NCBI GenBank assembly: GCA_030674185.1 | Contig: CM060307.1 | Location: forward strand, 37,567,401 to 37,631,400 | DNA: 64,000 nucleotides | Reading direction: 5' to 3' | Source of the DNA: Monoplex corrugatus | Lineage: Eukaryota; Mollusca; Gastropoda; Littorinimorpha; Ranellidae | Part shown: positions 56,402 through 64,000 of the stretch, one piece after another | How positions within the stretch are numbered: position 1 is the first letter of the stretch | How the letters are laid out: the number at the start of each line of letters is the position of its first letter | Program-made: the position numbers and the translations under genes | The notes under the pieces: generated by a model | Databases searched by the model: none | What the model saw: only the letters and a program-made list of their open reading frames with translations | Told to the model about the DNA's origin: nothing

Positions 56402-56984
56402 GTGAGTGGCTTTTCAGTCTTTTGGGTAAATGAATGTAATTTTCATAGCTTAAAGTTAACTAACAAAGAGCACCAGAGCCGTTTGAATGTATGAAAACTG
56501 AAAATTATGCTGCATCTAATCACAATTTTTTTTTTTATGAAGATTCATTGAAACTTAGAACGTGTTACTAAGGGCGGTAATCACATCTGTGATCAAAATC
56601 TTTGAACTTTGTTTAATCAAAATGGCCATTTCTTTATCAACACATGTTAAAATCCCATATTTCCGTCAATTTTTAACAGTAGAAAAAATAAATTGGTAAC
56701 ATGAAAAGTAGAGTCCGTATCTTGTCCCGAGAAAGCATGGTGGCAGAGCTTTAATTTCATGTACTGTTTAAATCTGGAGCCCATTGTCTTTTACGGGTCG
56801 ATTTAGTGCGTCGCAGTTTTTAATACGGATCTGGTTTCAGGACGTTTCTTTTCCAGCATTTGTGTCATTGGTGCCCACTTCCTCAATCCTCCCAAGCTGC
56901 TGACTTATTTGTTGTGTTAATAGCTTGTGTTTTTCGGATGTGTTTCGCGTGAGCGCGTGCATGCGTTTGCTTGTTTGTTTGTTT

Positions 56985-56985
56985 G

Positions 56986-57039
<54 letters not shown>

Positions 57040-57160
57040 AGTGTGTGTGATGTGTGTATGTGTGTGTCATGTGCTTGTATCGCATGCATGTGCATCCATG
57101 CACAAGTGCGCGCGTGTGTGCAGATGTGTGTACGTGCGTGTGTGTGTGTGTGTGTACGTC
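56985..57160. repeat. (TG)n and degenerate GTGC repeat
   Basis: TG at 56989-57031, continuing as degenerate TG/GC. Confidence 0.93.
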
Positions 57161-57184
57161 TGTATAATTAAGTCGTAAATTGTA

Positions 57185-57300
57185 TGTGATTTGTGCTTGA
57201 TGAAAGGCACAGTATGAATGCCAGTTATTATTATTACTGTTATTACTGTTATTATTGTTATTATTATTATTATATTATTGTTATTATTATTATTATGCTG
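57185..57300 (+). mobile_element. LINE/SINE 3' tail with (ATT)n
   Basis: GCTTGATGAAAGGCACAGTA followed by (TTA)n. Confidence 0.4.
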
Positions 57301-57510
57301 GTTTGTTAAACTAAAAAAATGTACGAAATGCAACTAATGATTGTTTTTTTGAGAGCGGGTTATGTTCTTACTGTTTTCTCTCTGTTCTATTAAAAGATGG
57401 CTCTGTGCAGGTATCTAGAGTGCAATACAGTACAACACTTCTTTATTTATCTAAGTTTTCAAATTTCAGAATGGAACCACTGAACTCATAACACACACAC
57501 ACACACACAT

Positions 57511-57721
<211 letters not shown>

Positions 57722-58074
57722 TTCTCACAACAGCTTGAAATAAATGGAAAATCGTGAATTAGTGGTAAAAATTAATAGTAAAACATCATACCACAGTAAA
57801 ACCATCCGTTAATTAAATACGATTTCCAGAAAAAAGCATGGCGAGGTAGAAACAATGACTTTTTGCACTTTCCTCCCCTTCTGTGCCTCCCCACCCCCTC
57901 CCCTTCACACACCAATCCTCTTTTATATTTATACAGCGTTGATTAATTTATCCTATTTCCTGTCAGAAGAGAGCTCTCCGCAATTACCTGCCTTGTTCGT
58001 CAGTGCTGTGATGATCGTTTGCCTTCTGTTGATAGCACTCTACAAGTACCTACCTACTTTTATCAGTACTAAAA

Positions 58075-58575
58075 GCATTCAAGAAGATGACAAGCGTTCT
58101 TACCAACAAAAGCCTATCAATTAACATCAAGACGAGAGTTCTTGAATGTTATATAGAACCAATACTGTTGTACGGATGTGAGGCGTGGACAGTCAACAAG
58201 CAAAGCAGAACAAGATTGAGGCAGCCGAGATGTGGTTTCTAAGAAGAATGTTGAGAGTTCCATGGACAGCAAAGAAAACAAACGAGACAGTCTTGATGGA
58301 GGCATACACAAGTAGATCACTCATAAGGAAGATTAGGAAGAGACAGGCAACATTTATAGGCCATTTTATGAGGAAGGGGGATTTGGAGCACCTGGTCACA
58401 ACGGGAAAACTGGAGGGAAAGAGAGCACGGGTAGACCCAGGGAGAAAATGCTCGGACGGACTTGCGGAGTGGCTGGGGACGAGGAGGGTGGAGGAGATGC
58501 TAGGGGCAACGAAGATAGAGACAGATGGAAGTCCATGATCTCCAACGCCATGCGGCAGGGCACCTGATGATGATG
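58075..58575 (+). mobile_element. Non-LTR retrotransposon RT C-terminal relic
   Basis: The first frame from 58086 encodes MTSVLTNKSLSINIKTRVLE and EPILLYGCEAWTVNK. After a one-base shift near 58195 the protein continues IEAAEMWFLRRMLRVPWTAK, then LIRKIRKRQATFIGHFMRKG and LEHLVTTGKLEGKRAR. Another shift near 58512 precedes the end at CAGGGCACCTGATGATGATG. This is the end of an endonuclease/RT-type LINE ORF, perhaps RTE-related; the clade is uncertain. It is a pseudogene fragment. Confidence 0.8.
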
Positions 58576-58690
58576 AAAGTAGGATTAGTGCAGGCTTAAG
58601 GCTTATGCCATGATCTTTTTGGATCTTCTCCATCACATGCTTAAGTGGCGTCAGTGCATATGGAATTTATTCTGAGCGTGGAGACGCAAT
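58573..58690 (+). mobile_element. SINE family B-related fragment
   Basis: GTGCAGGCTTAAGGCTTATG and CAGTGCATATGGAATTTATT; similar to 17628-17720. Confidence 0.4.
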
Positions 58691-59229
58691 CATGAGAAAC
58701 TGAAACTGAAATGGCCCTGTTCTGTAAAAGGTACTTTTTTTCACAAGTAAGTTCTGTCAAAAGATATCTGTCTGCAATTAGCTTGTTTCTTTCATCAAAA
58801 CAATAGTAATTGTTGTCCCATTTTGTTATGTCACAACTGAGACAGGTCTCTGCAAATAAATGTCTTTATGATTCCAGTGGCGATTGTTGTCTTGTATTCT
58901 GTAGAAAGATAGCTCTGCGAGTTCCTGCCTTCACAATAAACAAACAAACAAATAGATAAATAAACAAGTAAATAGCTAAGTAAATAAACAAATAAATAAT
59001 TACATAAATAATAAATAAACAGAGAAGAACCTATCGTCATTCACTGTGATAAATGTTGTCTTCTGTTCTTTCGAAAGTTAGCTCTCTGCAAGTAGCTTCA
59101 TTCATCTACACAGTGATGAATGTTCTATCAAAAGATAGCTCGGTACAAGTAGGCATATCTGTCTTTTATCAGTTACGGTGCTAATTGTTTTTTCTTCTCT
59201 CCCCCCCCCCCCTAACCTCCCGTCCAAAG

Positions 59230-59449
59230 ATGTCCCCAGTGGAGCTTCTGCCCTATCTGTTCATCGGGGACGCCAGTCACTCCAGCATGAAGGAGCTGCT
59301 GCAGGAGTTGAACATCACGGCCATCCTCAACGTGTCCACCTGCTGCCGCAACCACTTCCCCCACGACTTCAGGTACAAGGTCATCCCCGTGGAGGACAGC
59401 GACAGTGCTGACCTGGCCACCTGGTTCTCTGACGCCTTCCATTTTATTG
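59230..59449 (+). CDS. DUSP: MAP kinase phosphatase, exon 3: first half of catalytic domain
   Basis: The acceptor follows a C/T-rich tract (GTCCAAAG) and the donor is TTG|GTGAGT. Residues 173-245 plus one base of Glu246. It encodes MSPVELLPYLFIGDASHSSM, the usual start of a MKP catalytic domain (PVEILPFLYLG type), then LNITAILNVSTCCRNHF and YKVIPVEDSDSADLATWF. Asp228 in VED is the expected general acid (Asp227 in human DUSP1). GC content rises sharply relative to the intron, as expected for a constrained exon. Confidence 0.93.
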
Positions 59450-59524
59450 GTGAGTGTCGGTAGCATGTGATGGATGGGTTTTGGAATCTCTGTCTGTTGC
59501 CTCCGCTTTTCTGATCTTTTTGTT

Positions 59525-59775
59525 CTTCTCTCTGTCTCTGTCTGTCTGTCTCTCCCTCTCTGTATTTCTCTCTGTCTCTGTGCCTCTCTCTCTCTCTCTC
59601 TGCCCCCCCCCCCTCTCTCTCTCTGCAGTCTGTCTCTCTGTGCTTTTCTCTCTGTCTCCCTGTCTCTCCCTCTCTGCCTGTCTCTCTCTCTTTTCCTGTC
59701 TCTCGGTCTCTCTCTGTGCTGTCTCTCTCTCTGTCTCTGCTTCCCTCTCTCTGTCTCTGTCTGTCTGTCTGTCTT
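59525..59775. repeat. (CT)n/(CTGT)n low-complexity tract
   Basis: CT-rich with a run of about 11 C near 59605. Confidence 0.95.
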
Positions 59776-60510
59776 ACTATTTTGATGTATTTTTTTTACA
59801 CTGTCATAGTTTATTTGTAGTAGTATAGAAGTGGTATAGATTTGGTGTGGTATTACGGTGAACTTGTAGTAGCGTAGACCTCCATGGGCGAGGACTGGAT
59901 GTAAAAACAAACAAATAAACAACACTACTCTGTTTATACCATAGCCTTCGAAAATAATAATAAAAAAACCACCTTTTGTGTCGTCATTCTCGGTGGGGCT
60001 TGATAGTTGTTAGTTCGTCAGATTTACATGCTAGTGGTTGCGTGTTCGTACCTGGGGTAAACTCGATTGTTCAGGGGGCTGGCTGCATCTTGATAAAGGC
60101 CTGGATTCAAGATCTGTTGTCTTGAGTTTAGTCCAGGCTTTCAGCAACAAATAAAAAGCCTGAATGACCGGGTATAGTCCGTTTGGGATTGATCAGTTTC
60201 TAATATATATAGCCATTGAAAAGGAGAGACTTGTCATGTTTTATTTTAATGTAGTTTATATCCTTCCTCGTTTCTATTTTTTCCCATACTACGAGATTAG
60301 TGATACGTGTCTTTTGTTTACGTTAACCTAGTTTATTTCATTTTATTTTGATTTAATGTATTCTATTCCAGTTTTGCTCTGTTGTATCCCGTTTGATTTT
60401 TTTCCTTGTCTGGCTTTTGTTGTTGCTGGTAGTGGCGTGGGCGGTGTTTCTTTTGTCGTTGTTATCGTTTCATCAATGTTATTTTGTTTGGTCTTGTTAT
60501 TGTTATTTAT

Positions 60511-60745
60511 TTTGATGTAGTGACCATGCTTTCTCTGAGTAATGTAGGTTTGATTGATTGATCGATCGATTGATTGAATGAATTGATGTTTGATTCGAAT
60601 GAATTATTATTTCCTCAGATTAAGATTATATTTTGATGTAGTGACCATGCTTTCTCTGAGTAATGTAGGTTTGATTGATTGATCGATCGATTGATTGAAT
60701 GAATTGATGTTTGATCGAATGAATTACCATTTCCTCAGATTAAGA
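60511..60745 (+). repeat. 121 bp tandem duplication
   Basis: TTTGATGTAGTGACCATGCT to CCTCAGATTAAGA occurs at 60511 and 60632 with few differences, including the same GATTGATCGATCGATTGATT block. Confidence 0.95.
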
Positions 60746-60845
60746 GTGTTATTATCATACTTTAAGATTTAATTATGATATATGGCTAAATAAAACGACG
60801 CGAGCATGCTTTTGACATTGAGTGTGCACGCTTGTTAAGTGAAAT

Positions 60846-61060
60846 TTTCTTCTTCTTCTTCTTCTTCTTCTTCTTCTTCTTCTTCTTCTTCTCTCTTCTT
60901 CTTCTCTTCCTCTTCTTCTTCTTCTTCCTCCTCTTCCTCTACGTCTTCTTTTTATTCTTCTTCCTTTTCCTCGTCCTCTTCTTTTTTCTTCTTCTCCTTC
61001 TTCTTCTTTTTTTCTTTTCTTTCTCTCTTCTTCTTCTTATCATTGTTGTCTTTGTTGTTA
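60846..61060. repeat. (CTT)n tract
   Basis: CTT units with CCT and TTT interruptions before the exon 4 acceptor. Confidence 0.96.
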
Positions 61061-61238
61061 TTATTATCATCATTATCATCGTCACTGTTATTGTTATTAT
61101 TACTGTTATTTCATTTTATTATGATTATTATTAGCATTATTATTATTGTTGTTGTTGTTGTTGTTTCTTTCCTTTTATTTTAATTGTTGTTGTTTCTTTC
61201 CTTTTATTTTAATTGTATTTATCGTTTTCCGTACACAG

Positions 61239-61612
61239 AGCACGAGAAGCAGCGAGGAGGCAAAGTGCTCGTGCACTGCAGAGGAGGCATCAGCCGATCA
61301 GCCACTATCTGCCTGGCCTACCTCATGTACTCTCGGGCCCTGCGTTTGGATGACGCCTTTGACTACGTCAGAGCCCGCAGACACGTCATCTCACCCAACG
61401 CCAACTTCATGATGCAGTTAGCGCAGTTCGAAGCGGAGCTGCGCAGCCTAGGATTCGACAGATCGCGCATGCCCCTGAAACCCGCCTTGTCGCCCTGTCG
61501 TCTCTTTTCGCACAGCAAGTCGGCTTTTGAGCTGACCACGGAGAGCGACAAGGGCGCGCAGAGTCCTACCGACGTCACGCCTCCTTTGCAGCGGGTTCCT
61601 CTGGTCTCCTAA
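61239..61612 (+). CDS. DUSP: MAP kinase phosphatase, exon 4: active site and C-terminus
   Basis: The acceptor is CGTACACAG; the first two bases complete Glu246 and the stop TAA is at 61610-61612. VLVHCRGGISRSATICLAYL holds the signature HCxxGxxRS, with nucleophile Cys259 and Arg265 (human DUSP1 258 and 264). LDDAFDYVRARRHVISPNAN and FMMQLAQFEAEL complete the phosphatase fold, including the SPN motif conserved in MKPs. The ~60-residue tail (PLKPALSPCRLFSHSK, then AQSPTDVTPPLQRVPLVS) has Ser-Pro and Thr-Pro sites (SP twice, TPP) that could be MAPK phosphorylation sites controlling stability, as in DUSP1. All catalytic residues are intact, so an active enzyme is expected. Confidence 0.95.
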
Positions 61613-61670
61613 TGACGTCAGTGATGACGCTTGGCCTGACGTCAGTGATGGCGCTTGCTCTGACATCAGT
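61613..61670 (+). promoter_or_regulatory. 24 bp tandem repeat carrying CRE-like TGACGTCA
   Basis: TGACGTCA at 61613-61620 and 61637-61644 and TGACATCA at 61661-61668, each followed by GTGATGACGCTTG-type sequence or a variant. The period is exactly 24. The first copy touches the stop codon. The full palindrome is the CREB/ATF consensus. Confidence 0.6.
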
Positions 61671-61914
61671 GTCTTCAGGGAAAAAAATGACTTTGGAACA
61701 GTCTCCTCACCACCGCTGTAAGGTAGAGATTTCTTGAGAGAGAGAGAGGAAAAGAGAGAGAGAGAGAGGGAGAGAGGGTCGTGGAAGTAAATTAATTGTG
61801 AGAGTGTTTCAAACAGTCGTGTGAGGTGAATGAAAGATTGAAATCTCAAGCGTAAGCAAAATCCTCAGCTGTGTTGTAGTAGCAGCATTTCGTCAGTAAA
61901 CATGCCCTATCAAT

Positions 61915-61915
61915 G

Positions 61916-61977
<62 letters not shown>

Positions 61978-62052
61978 TGTACACTTGATTCAGGTGCAGG
62001 ACAATATCTTCGTGTGTACCTTACGTCAAACACATTCTCTGAATGTGTGTAC

Positions 62053-62109
<57 letters not shown>

Positions 62110-62190
62110 GGTTGTGTGTGTTTACGTACACTTGATTCAGGTATAGGACAATCTCTTCGTGTGTACCTTACGTCAAACACAATGATACGT
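61915..62190. repeat. (TG)n with a 147 bp-spaced duplication
   Basis: ACACTTGATTCAGGTGCAGG with CTTCGTGTGTACCTTACGTC occurs at 61981 and 62128, each preceded by a (TG)n. Confidence 0.93.
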
Positions 62191-62746
62191 TATATCCGTT
62201 GAAATGGCATTCTACATCAGTTACGGCATTTAGACGTCAGCTGTTGAAACGAATGGTAATAGAAACTGTGTTCGCGAGAGTTTTTTTGTCTCTCTCTCCT
62301 TTCGCCACAGAGAAAGGATGTAACATAACCCTTACAAGTAAACTCTTTTCTTTTATATATATATATAGATTTTCTTTTCAAAATGCATTCAGTATTTCTT
62401 GAAGACTGAAGCTTGCTTTCTTACAATGTTGACGTTCCCGTGTTTCATTGATTGGATGACGTATGCTTTGCTCTGTTGCCCTGACATTTATTCCTGTGGA
62501 TGCAGTTATACTTGATGAACTTTTATAAACCGTGGTTATAGATGTATAGTTGCGCTGTATATCCTAGCGCTTGAAACTGTTATGATATGAATTATATATC
62601 ACGTTTGTCTATGCTATGATTTAGGTTGTATGCTGTGAGTGCTCGCTGTATATGCATAAATGAGCATAAATGATTTTTTTTAATAATATTTACATCATAA
62701 TAGGCTGATTATTGACATTGATCGAGTTAAGCCAACAATTGCAGCC

Positions 62747-62812
62747 TTAACACTTTCACTCCCTCACATTCTGTAGGAGATGGTAGATAGGTTAAGGGAG
62801 TTAAAGGGTTAA
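62747..62812. mobile_element. Family C MITE, inner palindrome only
   Basis: TTAA-CACTTTCACTCCCTCAC ... AAGGGAGTTAAAGGG-TTAA: 66 bases, no outer arms. It shows that the inner palindrome exists as an independent TTAA-flanked unit. Confidence 0.75.
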
Positions 62813-62879
62813 TCATATATGACAGCTGTAATGGCAGTGTCTACATCATCACATGATTTGTCTCCCGATTTTTGTTTTG

Positions 62880-62887
62880 GTGTGTGT

Positions 62888-62924
<37 letters not shown>

Positions 62925-62926
62925 GT

Positions 62927-62975
<49 letters not shown>
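62880..62975. repeat. (TG)n microsatellite
   Basis: TG tract with TA and TTG breaks. Confidence 0.96.
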
Positions 62976-63414
62976 GTCTTTATTTTTTTGCTTTGTTTTG
63001 GTTTTTGCTTCTCTGTTCTCTGTAGGTAACACAGGATGTCTGATCTTTTTATTCTTAGATCACACATGTTGTCCATTTATGATACTGCTCATGGCTGACT
63101 TGGTCGGCTGAGGTTCGATTTAGGCAATGCACCGTTGTAATCATTGTTCATTCAGTAATTGCGTGAATTATCTTGCCGTGAGAACGTGTACACAGTCGAT
63201 TCAGTTGCGTCGTTCTCAACATCTACCTGCAGCAGTTTGCATCGCCTCGGTCGGCTCTCAACATATAGGTACTGCTGCAGCCTAATTAAATATATGTATA
63301 CATAGAAACGAGTCAAGTCAATGCACTTTTTTTTTTTTAGCGTAAAATGACCTTTTGCTGGGCCCCCACCCCCACCCCTCATTGTGGAGATAGGGTTGAG
63401 GAAGATGCCATCTC

Positions 63415-63490
63415 TAATTCTTTGACTTTGCACCCTATCCACCAACTGTAAAAACTTAACCATTTGACTCCTTCACCCTGTCCACCAAGA
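63415..63490. mobile_element. Family C MITE, left arm only
   Basis: TAATTCTTTGACTTTGCACC, CTATCCACCAACTGTAAAAA, CTTAACCATTTGACTCC and CTTCACCCTGTCCACCA; the element breaks off before the palindrome centre. Confidence 0.7.
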
Positions 63491-64000
63491 ACGCCTGTGC
63501 AACACCCCACCCCCACTTCATCCCCTCGCCGCAACAGCCAGTCTTTGTGTTAGTTTTAAGCGAGTTACTTATCTGTCGAGACCCACCAATCATTCTTTGG
63601 CTCAGTTTTGTGTTTTGGTGTCGTTGACGTTTTTGATATATCGAAGTAAGGGAGCATTTTCTTTTCTTTTGTTTTCCATCTTTAGCGAAGTGAATTTTAG
63701 AACTCATTGCTCCGATTGTTGTTGACTATTACACAAAATCCGGTTTTGTGGATTCGATTCATTATTTTGATCAGAACGAACAATTTTTGTTGAAACCCCT
63801 TGACCATGACATAAGATTGGTTAGAAGTTTTCGATATAATGAATAGTCATCAGAAAACGTCTTATCGCTGACTTTATTTATCGCTTAAATCAAAACGAAT
63901 GGTCGATAATAACTTGAAAATTCTTGGGGGGGGGGGGGGGGGTTCTTTTTTGTATTATTAATTCAATCATCGTTTGAAATCTCATATCATACTTTGAACT
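63491..64000. other. Unannotated end of window
   Basis: AT-rich DNA with a G run at 63926-63942; no gene, RNA or known repeat recognised. Confidence 0.5.

Larger units (their letters stand above)
57935..59180. repeat. Degenerate ~65 bp repeat split by a LINE relic
   Basis: Units with a core like AAAGATAGCTCTCTGCAAGT followed by TGCCTT/AGCTTC occur near 57966, 58030, 58747, 58899, 59067 and 59122. They lie on both sides of the LINE fragment, so the LINE inserted into an older array. Confidence 0.6.
59450..61238 (+). other. Phosphatase intron 3, 1.8 kb
   Basis: It starts GTGAGT and ends CGTACACAG. It holds a (CT)n/(CTGT)n tract (59525-59775), a tRNA-like/SINE B-like head (60010-60170), a 121 bp tandem duplication (60511-60745) and a long CTT/ATT stretch before the acceptor (60846-61200). 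Confidence 0.85.
61671..63300 (+). other. Probable 3' UTR and 3' flank of the phosphatase gene
   Basis: ATTTA pentamers at 62228, 62486 and 62688 could act as AU-rich instability elements. No AATAAA was found up to the window end; an ATTAAA lies near 63284, so the polyA site is unknown. A duplicated block and MITE copies are listed separately. Confidence 0.4.

Noticed and set aside
59212..59925. Minus-strand 237-codon frame
   Set aside because: Half is the antisense of phosphatase exon 3, the rest is CT-tract translation.

Overview
This window is animal nuclear DNA. It has spliced genes with GT-AG introns, very dense (TG)n, (CT)n and (CTT)n microsatellites, tRNA-derived SINEs, 5'-truncated non-LTR retrotransposons and a piggyBac-type transposase. 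The repeat types (including a SINE class I associate with snails and bivalves) and the gene content suggest a mollusc, probably a marine gastropod. That assignment is inference; no bacterial or viral gene is present.

Layout. 1-2.1 kb: 3' end of a piggyBac-like transposase with a repetitive 3' flank, probably inside an upstream intron of the next gene. 2.5-12.3 kb (+ strand): the last four exons of a BRD8-like gene (NuA4/TIP60 bromodomain subunit): two bromodomain exons, a linker exon and a basic C-terminal exon. 12.3-27.7 kb: intergenic DNA built from repeats (a TATA/AATAAA-bearing family A, SINE family B, TTAA-flanked palindromic MITE family C, a CR1/L2-like LINE with an open RT frame) plus one orphan exon-like segment at 19.04 kb. 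27.7-61.6 kb (+ strand): a complete four-exon MAP-kinase phosphatase gene of the DUSP1/2/4/5 type (369 aa). Its exon 1 (rhodanese/MAPK docking) is separated from exon 2 by a 27.7 kb intron full of repeats; exons 3 and 4 carry the catalytic domain. 61.6-64 kb: 3' flank of the phosphatase gene with further MITE copies.

Most interesting signals. (1) A 5.3 kb stretch of the phosphatase intron 1, just upstream of exon 2, holds about ten degenerate copies of the start of exon 2, several still preceded by an AG acceptor and still in the exon-2 reading phase. (2) A MITE family with the terminus TTAACCCTTTGACTCC, TTAA target duplications and a nested palindrome, which looks like piggyBac MITEs; empty and filled sites can be compared inside SINE copies of the same window. 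(3) Short segments inside transposable elements have expanded into minisatellites at least four times; the largest is about 1.5 kb inside one SINE. (4) Possible control sequences of the phosphatase gene: a cluster of CCGGAAGT (ETS) motifs in intron 1 and CRE-like TGACGTCA repeats directly after the stop codon.

The two host genes are transcribed in the same direction and are not obviously related in function. BRD8 acts in chromatin acetylation complexes; the DUSP protein is expected to switch off MAP kinases.
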